Below are positions 25,890 to 35,586 of a stretch of DNA of 42,604 nucleotides, piece after piece. Within the stretch, counting starts at the first letter, position 1. Every line of letters starts with the position of its first letter. The position numbers and the translations under genes were made by a program. Where the stretch lies: NCBI GenBank assembly GCA_021772985.1, contig JAJFKX010000033.1:1-42604 (forward strand), in the 5' to 3' direction. The DNA comes from Gammaproteobacteria bacterium (GTDB taxonomy: Bacteria > Pseudomonadota > Gammaproteobacteria > Xanthomonadales > Wenzhouxiangellaceae). The notes under the pieces are model-generated. The model was given only the letters and a program-made list of their open reading frames with translations, ran no database searches and had not been told where the DNA came from.

Positions 25890-26486
25890 TTAATTGTTTT
25901 TCAGGAAAAATTCGAACAACGCCTGACCGGCTTTGGCCGAACGTTCCGGGTGAAATTGTGCAGCCAGAAAATTGGCCCGCTGCGCCAGTGCGGTAAAGGT
26001 TTCACCATGCTTGACGCAGGCTACAGTGTCGCCGTTAACCGGTGCTGCGAAACTGTGTACAAAATACATCCAGGCAGGTTCCATAAGGCTTTGCTGAAGC
26101 GTATGCGGCTGTTGCCATTGCAACTGGTTCCAGCCCATGTGTGGAACCCTTTCTGCCGATTTGGGTTGTAATTGTTTGATCTCACCATCAAAAATGCCCA
26201 GGCATTCGGTATCGCCTTCGGCAGAGTGTGCATACATCAGTTGCATACCTAAACAGATACCCAATACGGGTTGTTGTAAATTCGGAATCAAGCGATCAAG
26301 ACCGTGTGACTTGAGCTTGTTCATCGCTGGTCCCGCAGCCCCGACACCGGGCAGAATGACGTGACTGGCAGCAACTATCCGGTGGTGTGCAGTGGTTAAC
26401 TCGGCATCGACATCCAGTCGCCGTAAAGCAGCTTTCACCGAACCGATGTTATACCCGCCGCTATCGATTAAAACCACTTGGGTCAT
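25890..26486 (-). CDS. hisH: Imidazole glycerol phosphate synthase, glutaminase subunit HisH
   Basis: The 198-residue class I glutamine amidotransferase feeds ammonia to HisF. It has VVLIDSGGYNIGSVKAALRRL, LPGVGAAGPAM, the nucleophile loop GICLGMQLMY with its Cys, HSFAAPV, and AQFHPERS with His and Glu of the triad. The start at 26486 gives an ATGA overlap with hisB and is preceded by AAAGGGA; the longer frame above it runs into hisB. Confidence 0.97.
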   Translation of the reverse strand: MTQVVLIDSGGYNIGSVKAALRRLDVDAELTTAHHRIVAASHVILPGVGAAGPAMNKLKSHGLDRLIPNLQQPVLGICLGMQLMYAHSAEGDTECLGIFDGEIKQLQPKSAERVPHMGWNQLQWQQPHTLQQSLMEPAWMYFVHSFAAPVNGDTVACVKHGETFTALAQRANFLAAQFHPERSAKAGQALFEFFLKNN

Positions 26487-27559
26487 AATGTCCCTTTGCT
26501 GCTGGGAATGCCCTGGCTGGTACTGTCGCGGCATAGTGCCGGGCGCAGTGCCCGGCCCAGCCCTTTGAACATGGCCTCAACCTGATGATGGCTGTTTTCG
26601 CCTTCGATTTGGATCTGGATGGCTGCCCGTAAGGTCTGTGCCAGTGAATGGAAAAAGTGTTTAACCATTTCAGTACTCAGGCCGCCGAGCCGGGTATCAG
26701 GTAGCTGACCCTGTAAAACAAAATACGGCCGCCCGGACAAATCCACTGCTACCCGCGCCTGGGATTCGTCCATCGGCAATACAAAGCCATATCGTCCGAT
26801 ACCACGCCGGTCGCCCAAAGCCTGGTCCAATGCCTGACCCAGGGCCAACGCCACATCCTCAACGGTGTGATGCTCATCAATATGCAAATCTCCAGTTGCC
26901 TGAATACTTGCCGCGAAACCACCATGCATGGCCAGCTGTTCGAGCATGTGGTCAAAAAAGCCGATGCCGGTATTGATTGCCAAAGGCTGTTTGGCATCCA
27001 GATCAACATTGATATCAATACTGGTTTCGTTGGTTTTGCGGCTAATATGGGCAGTGCGTGGTTGATCCAGCAACTGGTGCACAATGCCCGGCCAATCAAG
27101 CTCGCCATCTGCCAGTCGGAAGCCGCGGATCCCCAGGTTGTCAGCCAGCTGCAAGTCAGTCTCCCGATCGCCGATCACCGCGCTGCGTTGAAAATCCATA
27201 TCACCGGATTGCAGATAGCTCAGCAACATCCCGATGCCGGGTTTGCGGGTGGCGGCATTATCGTGTTCGAAATGCGGGTCGATGTGTTCAGCCGCAAACT
27301 GAATACCCTGTGAGTTTAAAATTGACAGCAGTAACTGGTGAGGCCCATCAAAATCGGCTTGCGGGAAACTGTCGGTGCCCAGGCCATCCTGATTGCTGAC
27401 CATAATCAATTGATAGCCGGCAGCCTGCAGCTTTAACAGCGCCGGTATGACATCAGGAATTAATTGCAGTTTTTCCAATTGGTCAATCTGAAAATCCTCC
27501 GGCTCTTCGATGATGGTGCCGTCACGGTCGATAAACAGATACTTGGTTTTACCACTCAT
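26483..27559 (-). CDS. hisB: Bifunctional histidinol-phosphatase / imidazoleglycerol-phosphate dehydratase HisB
   Basis: The 358-residue fusion does steps 6 and 8. The N-terminal HAD phosphatase (about 1-165) has FIDRDGTIIEEP with the nucleophilic Asp, MVSNQDGLGTDSF and RKPGIGM. The dehydratase (about 168-358) has INTGIGFFDHMLEQLAMHGG, DEHHTVEDVALALGQAL and the C-terminal SSKGTL. The start at 27559 gives an ATGA overlap with hisC. The bifunctional form is typical of gammaproteobacteria and some relatives. Confidence 0.97.
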   Translation of the reverse strand: MSGKTKYLFIDRDGTIIEEPEDFQIDQLEKLQLIPDVIPALLKLQAAGYQLIMVSNQDGLGTDSFPQADFDGPHQLLLSILNSQGIQFAAEHIDPHFEHDNAATRKPGIGMLLSYLQSGDMDFQRSAVIGDRETDLQLADNLGIRGFRLADGELDWPGIVHQLLDQPRTAHISRKTNETSIDINVDLDAKQPLAINTGIGFFDHMLEQLAMHGGFAASIQATGDLHIDEHHTVEDVALALGQALDQALGDRRGIGRYGFVLPMDESQARVAVDLSGRPYFVLQGQLPDTRLGGLSTEMVKHFFHSLAQTLRAAIQIQIEGENSHHQVEAMFKGLGRALRPALCRDSTSQGIPSSKGTL

Positions 27560-28635
27560 GGCTTTGCCCGATAAGATTGCAAAAAATTCAGCAACACCGT
27601 GTTTTCTTCCGGGGTGCCGATACTGATCCGGATGCAATTGTCCAACCCGGGTTGAGCGCTTTGGTTGCGGATCAAAATACCTGCCTGGGCAGCGGCTGCG
27701 ACCAGTGTGTCTGCATCTGCCACTTCCAGTAACAGGAAATTGGCCTCGCTGGGCCAGATTTTTTGGATCGCAGAGCAATCTCCCAATGCATCAGCAAGGC
27801 GCTCACGTTCTGCAAGCAGCCGTTCTATACGGTGATTGACCAAACTGGCGTTTTTGTCATTCAGTGCCTGGGCGACCAAGCGTTGGGTGGCTATCGGAAG
27901 CGGATATGGGGCCATGATTTTAAGCAACAGTTGAATAATATCCGGACTGGCCAGGACCGCGCCACAGCGCAGGCCGGCCAAACCCCAGGCTTTGGATAAG
28001 GTGCGCAAAACCACCAGATTGGGGTGCGCATCCAAGCGCGATGCCATGCTTTGAGCTGGTGAAAATTCAATATAGGCTTCATCCACAATGACCAGTGACT
28101 GATTGCTCAGCCGGGCACAAAGCTCGCTAACTGCAGTAATTGTCAGCGTGTGTCCGGTAGGGTTGTTGGGCCGACACAAAAACACCAGTTTGGATTTGGT
28201 TTTCTGGATCGCATTCACATCCGGTTGCCAGTTTTTTGAAGCATCCAGCGGAATGGCGATAACAGCAGCATTTTGAATGACAGCACTGATGGCATACATG
28301 CCAAAGGTAGGCGGGCAATAGGTAATCGAGTCAATGCCGGCCTGGCAGAAGGCCCGGATCAAAAGATCGATGCCTTCGTCGCTGCCGCGGGTGACCAGCA
28401 AATGGTCTTCGCTGATTTGATAAATTTCTGCCAGCCGCCGCCGGACAGCCTGGGGTTGCGGTTCCGGATAGCGATTAATTTGCCAGTCCGGATCACAATC
28501 ACACACCGGCGCCCAAGGGTTCTCGTTGGCATTTAATACAATGGCTGCTGCTGCTGCTTCCATCCGCGCAGAGCTGTAACCCTGCATCGCCAACAGCTCG
28601 GGTCGTGCCAGTTTTTGCAGCAATTCCTGCGACAT
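27556..28635 (-). CDS. hisC: Histidinol-phosphate aminotransferase HisC
   Basis: The 359-residue PLP enzyme makes histidinol phosphate from imidazole-acetol phosphate. It has LNANENPWAP, NRYPEPQP, RGSDEGIDLLIRAFC, CRPNNPTGH, VDEAYIEF, the PLP lysine in TLSKAWGLAGLRCG, and RISIGTPEEN. It overlaps hisD by one base (TGATG). Confidence 0.97.
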   Translation of the reverse strand: MSQELLQKLARPELLAMQGYSSARMEAAAAAIVLNANENPWAPVCDCDPDWQINRYPEPQPQAVRRRLAEIYQISEDHLLVTRGSDEGIDLLIRAFCQAGIDSITYCPPTFGMYAISAVIQNAAVIAIPLDASKNWQPDVNAIQKTKSKLVFLCRPNNPTGHTLTITAVSELCARLSNQSLVIVDEAYIEFSPAQSMASRLDAHPNLVVLRTLSKAWGLAGLRCGAVLASPDIIQLLLKIMAPYPLPIATQRLVAQALNDKNASLVNHRIERLLAERERLADALGDCSAIQKIWPSEANFLLLEVADADTLVAAAAQAGILIRNQSAQPGLDNCIRISIGTPEENTVLLNFLQSYRAKP

Positions 28636-29960
28636 CAGCTGATATTTTCGATCGCATCCAGCCGCAGCTGGACGGCCATTGCATGGGCCTCAAGCTGTTC
28701 GTGGGTAGCGATGCTGATGGCATCCGGGCCAATTTCCAGAATACCTTCTGGGCTGGCTTCCTGGACTGTCATGCGGGTCATAAAATCGCCGCTCGAAAGG
28801 CTGCCATAGCTGCGAGCCCAGCCTGCCGTAGGCAATACATGATTGGTACCGCTGCAATAATCCCCCAGTGATTCCGGGGTGTATTGACCGACAAATACTG
28901 AACCGGCAGCCAATACCCCAGGGACCAAGTCGCGGGCGTTTTCGGTTGCCAGGATCAAATGTTCGGGTGCATATTGATTGCTGATCTGCAGTGCCTGGGC
29001 AAGGTCTTCAACCACGATGGCCATGCTGTTTTCCAAAGCCTTGCTGGCAGTGGCTGCCCGTGGCAATTTACTCAGTTGCTGGTTGATAGCCTGCTCAATG
29101 GCCGGCAGCTGATGTTGATCGGTGGTGATTAACAATACCTGGGAATCGGGGCCATGTTCAGCCTGGGACAACAGATCTGCTGCAATCCATTCCGGCCTGG
29201 CGCTGCCATCGGTAATCACCAGTACCTCGGACGGCCCGGCGGGCATGTCAATCGCTGCACCCTGTGGGTCAATACTGACTTGTTGTTTGGCTTGCATGAC
29301 CCATTGATTACCCGGGCCAAACAGCTTATCGCATTTGGGAATGGATTCAGTTCCATAAGCCATCGCGGCAATTGCCTGGGCGCCACCAATTGCAAACACC
29401 CGGGTAGCGTTGCACAAACGGGCGGCTGCCAGCACCGCAGAATCCACCCGGCCCTGCTGATTGGGTGGTGAGCAAACGATTAATTCCTGACAACCCGCCA
29501 ATTGTGCTGGAATACCCAGCATCAACATAGTCGAAGGCAGTGGCGCAGAGCCGGCGGGAACATAAAGTCCCACCCGTTGAATTGGCCGATATTGGGTTTC
29601 ACAGCGAACGCCAACAGCTGTATCCAATGCAAAGGGTTGGGGTAAAGCATGTGCATGAAATCCGCGAATCCGGGCGGCGGCTCGTTGCATGGCTGCGATC
29701 AAACCAGGGGGCATTTGTTGTTCTGCCTGTTGCCACAATGCGTTGGCCACTTCCAGTGAATCCAGCAGCACACCATCCAGTTTTTCCGTCAGGCTCAGCA
29801 GGCTCTGATCGCCATGCCGGCGTACGCCCTGAATGATGTTGCTGACGGTTTCCCGGATGTTTTGATCATGTTCTAAAACCGGGCGCTGCAGCACTTGCCC
29901 GCGTTGCGCTTCAGTTAACGCATTCCAGTTCCAGCTGGTAATTTTAACTGTGGTATTCAT
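28635..29960 (-). CDS. hisD: Histidinol dehydrogenase HisD
   Basis: The 441-residue zinc enzyme carries out the last two oxidations to histidine. It has VGLYVPAGSAPLPSTMLMLGIPA, FAIGGAQAIAAMAYGTESIPK, FGPGNQWVMQAKQQV, DMPAGPSEVLVI, SQAEHGPDSQ with zinc-site residues, EHLILATENA, and GDYCSGTNHVLPTAGWAR. The start at 29960 (MNTTVKI) was chosen for its ATGA overlap with hisG. The frame above it is inside hisG. Confidence 0.97.
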   Translation of the reverse strand: MNTTVKITSWNWNALTEAQRGQVLQRPVLEHDQNIRETVSNIIQGVRRHGDQSLLSLTEKLDGVLLDSLEVANALWQQAEQQMPPGLIAAMQRAAARIRGFHAHALPQPFALDTAVGVRCETQYRPIQRVGLYVPAGSAPLPSTMLMLGIPAQLAGCQELIVCSPPNQQGRVDSAVLAAARLCNATRVFAIGGAQAIAAMAYGTESIPKCDKLFGPGNQWVMQAKQQVSIDPQGAAIDMPAGPSEVLVITDGSARPEWIAADLLSQAEHGPDSQVLLITTDQHQLPAIEQAINQQLSKLPRAATASKALENSMAIVVEDLAQALQISNQYAPEHLILATENARDLVPGVLAAGSVFVGQYTPESLGDYCSGTNHVLPTAGWARSYGSLSSGDFMTRMTVQEASPEGILEIGPDAISIATHEQLEAHAMAVQLRLDAIENIS

Positions 29961-30847
29961 GCCAGCATTTTCTCTACCGGCAACACCAGTACAGCAGTTG
30001 CACCTGCTGCCTGTAATTCTTCCAGATGTTCCCAGAAGACCGTTTCGCGGCACAGTGTGTGCATCGCAACTTTGTCAGGTTGTCCGTCCAGCTTAAGCAC
30101 GGTTGGTGCTTCGGCCGCCGGCAGGATATTGGCAATTTGTTGGATGGCATGTTTGGGTGCGTGCAACATCACATATTTACTTTCTTTGGCTTTCAGTACA
30201 CCTTGAATACGCTGAATCAAGCGTGTTTTAAGTTTGCTTGAGGCTTCATCCAGTTGTCCGGTGCCACTGTATAAAACTGCCTGACTGACCATCACCTCGG
30301 CGACTTCACGCAGATGGTTGGCGCGTAAAGTTGTACCGGTGGATACCAGATCGACAATGGCATCCGCGGTGCCCATGCTGGGGGCAATTTCCACCGAGCC
30401 GGATAGCTCGACAATCCCTGCCTGGACAGCATGTTTATCCAGGTATTCAGCAGTCAAGCCAACATAACTGGTGGCAATCCGTTTACCAGCCAAATCCTGG
30501 ATGCTGTTGAAGTTTTGCTGCTCAGGTATGGCTAATGCCAATCGGCAGGCGCCAAAACCTAAAGCCACTTCTGCTGCAAGTGCTTTGCCAGGCTCTCCAC
30601 GATCCAACAGGCATTCGCGGGTAACGTTTTGACCGCAGATGCCCAGGTCACAAACTCCATCGAGTAACAGCCGGGGAATGTCATCGTCGCGCACCAGCAG
30701 TAAGTCCACCGACATATTGCGACCATACCAGAACAGCTTATCCTTGCTGCGGGCAAACTGGATACCGCAACTTTCCAATAGTTTCAGCGAATCGTCCGAC
30801 AACCGGCCGGATTTTTGAATGGCGATTTTTAAGCGCTGAGCTGACAT
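29957..30847 (-). CDS. hisG: ATP phosphoribosyltransferase HisG (long form)
   Basis: The 296-residue enzyme starts the pathway by joining ATP and PRPP. It has LKIAIQKSGRLSDDSLKLLESCGI, DDIPRLLLDGVCDLGICGQN, RIATSYVGLTAEYL, and the PRPP-binding loop GTADAIVDLVSTGTTLRAN. The C-terminal 70-odd residues are the regulatory domain of the long form, so histidine feedback without HisZ is expected. It starts 2 nt after the stop of the regulator gene. Confidence 0.97.
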   Translation of the reverse strand: MSAQRLKIAIQKSGRLSDDSLKLLESCGIQFARSKDKLFWYGRNMSVDLLLVRDDDIPRLLLDGVCDLGICGQNVTRECLLDRGEPGKALAAEVALGFGACRLALAIPEQQNFNSIQDLAGKRIATSYVGLTAEYLDKHAVQAGIVELSGSVEIAPSMGTADAIVDLVSTGTTLRANHLREVAEVMVSQAVLYSGTGQLDEASSKLKTRLIQRIQGVLKAKESKYVMLHAPKHAIQQIANILPAAEAPTVLKLDGQPDKVAMHTLCRETVFWEHLEELQAAGATAVLVLPVEKMLA

Positions 30848-30849
30848 GA

Positions 30850-31170
30850 TTACTGGCTCTCCAACTGGCTTTGCAGACATTGCATGGCTAGGCGGTAACC
30901 ACCGGCACCTTGCTGCATAAAACGCGCAACCCGTCCTACGGTGGTGACGCTGACGCCGGTCAGGTCGTGAATTTCACGGTAGTGATGACCCTCATCCAGC
31001 AACATTGCCACCCGCCAACGGTCGATAATGGCTTCCAGCTCTGCCGGTGTACATAGATCATCCAGCAAGGCCAGTACAGCATCGCCATCCGGCAAAGCCA
31101 GCATGGCACGTGCCAGTGATTGCGCCGCTTGTTGGGTGGCTTCGCTATGTTGTTCGTGGTTCAGCTTCAT
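30850..31170 (-). CDS. TrpR/YerC-family transcriptional regulator
   Basis: The 106-residue helical protein matches the TrpR-like YerC/YecD family: LDDLCTPAELEAIIDRWRVAMLLDEGHHYREIHDLTGVSVTTVGRVARFMQQG. The helix-turn-helix spans about residues 60-85. It is the first gene of the his transcript. The promoter in front has a perfect 20-bp palindrome between its -35 and -10. An autoregulated repressor of the his operon is the natural reading, by analogy with TrpR. Confidence 0.9.
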   Translation of the reverse strand: MKLNHEQHSEATQQAAQSLARAMLALPDGDAVLALLDDLCTPAELEAIIDRWRVAMLLDEGHHYREIHDLTGVSVTTVGRVARFMQQGAGGYRLAMQCLQSQLESQ

Positions 31171-31203
31171 AACCGTATAACCGGGAAGTTAATCAATAAG
31201 GTA

Positions 31204-31231
31204 ATTATAATGTATTAACGCGTTAATACAA
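31204..31231 (-). promoter_or_regulatory. his operon promoter with 20-bp palindromic operator
   Basis: On the minus strand TTGTAT (31226-31231) and a perfect TATAAT (31204-31209) are 16 nt apart. The bases 31211-31230, TGTATTAACGCGTTAATACA, form a perfect palindrome that fills the spacer and overlaps the -35. A protein bound there would block RNA polymerase. The first gene is a TrpR-type regulator. Confidence 0.75.
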
Positions 31232-31306
31232 TAGGACAAGCTATACTCAAATCAGGTGTATGTTTGTCTTGCATTCAGACAGTCTTTATTCCAGGCTTTC
31301 AATGCC

Positions 31307-31380
31307 TTGTAGGAGCGGATTTCATCCGCGATCAACTTGCCCGTGTTAGGTATAATCGCGGATGAAATCCGCTCCTACAA
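31307..31380. repeat. REP-like inverted pair (BIME-like)
   Basis: Two perfect 26-bp arms (31307-31332 and 31355-31380), built on GTAGGAGCGGATTTCATCCG, face each other around a 22-nt spacer. Each arm itself has an inner stem (CGGAT/ATCCG). The GTAGGAGCGG core is the usual start of REP elements in pseudomonads and xanthomonads. The pair lies between the divergent his promoter and the dehydrogenase gene. Confidence 0.8.
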
Positions 31381-31442
31381 TTCCGGTAATAGTGGCGTGT
31401 TGAATATGGTGACGAGGCAAACAGGATTCCGCTACACTTTGA

Positions 31443-31616
31443 GGAACACGGAACACGGAACACGGAACACGGAACACGGAACACGGAACACGGAACACGG
31501 AACTCGGAACTCGGAACTCGGAACTCGGAACTCGGAACTCGGAACTCGGAACTCGGAACTCGGAACTCGGAACTCGGAACTCGGAACTCGGAACTCGGAA
31601 CTCGGAACTCGGAACT
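31443..31616. repeat. Heptanucleotide tandem repeat, two variants
   Basis: Eight perfect units of GGAACAC (31443-31498) are followed by sixteen perfect units of GGAACTC (31499-31610) and a partial unit. The switch between variants is clean. The array ends 5 nt before the start codon of the next gene, so the last GGAAC lies where the ribosome binding site would be. Open frames across it on both strands are artefacts of a stop-free heptamer. Confidence 0.97.
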
Positions 31617-31621
31617 AACCT

Positions 31622-32497
31622 ATGTCTATCCTGATTGCCATGCCACACCGAGACCCACAACCGTTGGTGGTGGCGCTGCAATATTGTGCTCCGGAAATAC
31701 CGGTTTGTATCTGGCCTGAGATACCTGCTGCGGCTGACATTACTATGGCGGTGCTATGGCAGCACCCGCAGGGCTTATTGAGCAGTTTGCCAAAGCTGCA
31801 GGTTGCTCATTCTTTTGGTGCGGGCGTGGAACATATTTTGAATGATCCGGCGTTGTCGTCTGATATTCAAATTGCCCGGGTCAGTGGCCCAAAACTGGCG
31901 TCCAGCATGACCAGCTATCTGGTGCGGCAGGTGGTTGCGGCAAGACCACTTATCAGAGATGGTTCAATAGCCATCGGGATGCTTGGTTATGGCCAGTTAG
32001 CGCAGGCAGCGGCAAAGGTTTTGCTGGAGCAGGGTTACCGGGTGATGGCCTGGCGACGTACTGGTGGTGACGCAGGAGAAGTCAGTATTTATCATGGTAA
32101 AACGGGTTTGGAGGATATGCTGCAGCAAACCGATGTGTTGATTTGTCTGTTGCCGTTGACACCGGATACCACCGATATCATCAATCACAACAGCCTGGCA
32201 AAGTGCAAGCCGGGCATGTACTTAATTAATGTTGGCCGGGGTGCGCATGTTGTCGAGCCGGATGTGCTGGCAGCAATTGATGCAGGGCAATTATCTGGCG
32301 CCTGTTTGGATGTGACCCGCAACGAGCCGATAGCGGCAACGGATCCATTAACAGTCCATCCAGATGTCAAACTCACGCAGCACACCGCCAGTCTTACGGA
32401 TCCCTGCGAGGCGGCAGCAGTCATCGCTGAAAATTACCGCCGATTAATGGCCGGCAAAGTGCTGAAATTTGTTGTAAATCGTCAATTCGGCTATTGA
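31622..32497 (+). CDS. D-2-hydroxyacid dehydrogenase, GhrA-like, somewhat shortened
   Basis: The 291-residue protein resembles glyoxylate/hydroxypyruvate reductase A. It has VAHSFGAGVEHIL, the nucleotide-binding IGMLGYGQLAQAAAKVL, LLPLTPDTTDIIN, the catalytic Arg in LINVGRGAHVVEPD, Glu in TRNEPIAATDPL, and His in TQHTASLTD. The helix normally found between MTSYLV and the Rossmann strand (an RxxxxYxxQQxxxxW stretch) is largely missing. The third Gly of GxGxxG is Ala. Activity may be altered. The start codon is 5 nt after a heptamer array, whose GGAAC is the only candidate ribosome binding site. Confidence 0.85.
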   Translation: MSILIAMPHRDPQPLVVALQYCAPEIPVCIWPEIPAAADITMAVLWQHPQGLLSSLPKLQVAHSFGAGVEHILNDPALSSDIQIARVSGPKLASSMTSYLVRQVVAARPLIRDGSIAIGMLGYGQLAQAAAKVLLEQGYRVMAWRRTGGDAGEVSIYHGKTGLEDMLQQTDVLICLLPLTPDTTDIINHNSLAKCKPGMYLINVGRGAHVVEPDVLAAIDAGQLSGACLDVTRNEPIAATDPLTVHPDVKLTQHTASLTDPCEAAAVIAENYRRLMAGKVLKFVVNRQFGY

Positions 32498-32569
32498 TTA
32501 TGAGTCAGTCGGCAGCCATATATTGAGTGTGGTAACAATGTCGCTGTAAAAAGAAAATTAGATACAGCG

Positions 32570-32599
32570 TTGCCTTGTCTAAAAGTGAAATGTTACAAT
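32570..32599 (+). promoter_or_regulatory. Candidate promoter of the ATP synthase operon
   Basis: TTGCCT (32570-32575) and TACAAT (32594-32599) are 18 nt apart, about 50 nt before the chosen atpI start. The match to sigma-70 consensus is moderate. Confidence 0.4.
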
Positions 32600-32647
32600 T
32601 GAAACGATTTGGTAAACGGCATAGGTAGAAGGGTGTTGAGACCGGTC

Positions 32648-34125
<1,478 letters not shown>

Positions 34126-34137
34126 TTGTTGTGTTGA

Positions 34138-34446
<309 letters not shown>

Positions 34447-34494
34447 ACGCTACCCTTACATCCATTTAAGATTAACGAATAGCTAGGAGGCCGT

Positions 34495-34965
34495 GTGAAC
34501 ATTAATCTCACACTCATCCTGCAATCGATTGCGATGATGATCTTCGTGTGGTTCTGCATGAAGTTCATCTGGCCACCGCTGACCACAGCGTTGGAACAAC
34601 GTCGCAAGAAGATTGCTGAAGGTTTGGCTGCGTCTGACCGTGCTGAACAGGCACTGGAACAGGCCAACCAACAAGCTGAAGTATTGATTCGCGAAGCGCG
34701 TGATCAGGCTACTGAAATCATTGACCAGGCCGGTGTGCGTGGCAACCAGATTGTGGAAGAAGCCAAAGACGATGCGGTCCGTGAACGGCAACGCCAGGTG
34801 CACGCCGCCGAAGCTGATATCCAGCAGGCTACCAGCCAGGCACGGGAAAAACTGCGTGCGGAAGTGGTTTCGCTGAGTGTCATAGGCGCCGAAAAGGTGC
34901 TGGGCAAGGAAATTGACGCCGGCACGCACGCGCAAATGATCGACGAACTGGTTGCAGGCACCTGA
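34495..34965 (+). CDS. atpF: ATP synthase subunit b
   Basis: The 156-residue protein has one N-terminal membrane helix ([25 protein letters not shown]) and a long charged coiled coil for the peripheral stalk. The start is GTG at 34495, preceded by a perfect AGGAGG at 34485-34490 only 4 nt away. An overlapping GTG at 34493 is out of frame. atpH begins after a 1-nt gap. Confidence 0.97.
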   Translation: MNINLTLILQSIAMMIFVWFCMKFIWPPLTTALEQRRKKIAEGLAASDRAEQALEQANQQAEVLIREARDQATEIIDQAGVRGNQIVEEAKDDAVRERQRQVHAAEADIQQATSQAREKLRAEVVSLSVIGAEKVLGKEIDAGTHAQMIDELVAGT

Positions 34966-34966
34966 T

Positions 34967-35506
34967 ATGCAAGGTTTATCGACACTGGCCCGGCCTTATG
35001 CCAAAGCATTGTTTGCGCATGCTTCAGAACGTCACACGCTGGCACAATTCAGCCAGCAGCTGGTGGTTTTGAATGAGATTGTCAGCGATGCTGAAATCGA
35101 GCGATTAATTGGCCATCCGCGGATGCCTCAGCAGGAACTGGCTGACCTGATCATCGGCGTTGCCGGTTTGGCATTGTCCGAATCAGGTAATAACCTGGTC
35201 AGGGTGCTGGCGGAAAACCAGCGCTTGCCGCTGGTGCCGGAAATTGCTGCGCAATACGAGCAATTACGTGCCCAGGCGGAAAACCGTCTGAATGTAGAAG
35301 TGACCAGCGCGATGCCGATGGATGATGATCAGCAGCAGCGGTTGCGTGACAGTCTGGCCGAAAGGTTTGGCCGGAATATTGAGCTGAGCGTGAGTATCGA
35401 TCCGGAATTAATGGCTGGGGCCATCATCCGGGCCGGTGATCAGGTTATCGATGGCTCTGCTCGAGGACGCCTGGAACGTTTGGCGCAACAAATTTCGCGA
35501 GCCTGA
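34967..35506 (+). CDS. atpH: ATP synthase subunit delta
   Basis: The 179-residue protein links the stalk to F1. It has the N-terminal helical domain (LARPYAKALFAHASERHTLAQFSQQL) and the C-terminal LSVSIDPELMAGAIIRAGDQVIDGSARGRLERL typical of delta/OSCP. The start at 34967 is one nt after the atpF stop; an in-frame start at 34952 would overlap atpF. Confidence 0.96.
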   Translation: MQGLSTLARPYAKALFAHASERHTLAQFSQQLVVLNEIVSDAEIERLIGHPRMPQQELADLIIGVAGLALSESGNNLVRVLAENQRLPLVPEIAAQYEQLRAQAENRLNVEVTSAMPMDDDQQQRLRDSLAERFGRNIELSVSIDPELMAGAIIRAGDQVIDGSARGRLERLAQQISRA

Positions 35507-35586
35507 AGGCTTTGACAGCCATCAAGAACAGCAGTTAAACGAATAAAACGGTACAGCCGAGGGCGGCTGTTGAAGGAAACAAAACT

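Noticed and set aside
31443-31616. Possible CRISPR array
   Set aside because: Units are 7 bp, adjacent and without spacers, and no cas genes are present.
31337-31681. Open frames on both strands across the heptamer array, with repeated GTRNSEL or EFRVPSS peptides
   Set aside because: A 7-base unit without stops passes through all frames, so long open frames are automatic. No start site or domain supports a protein.
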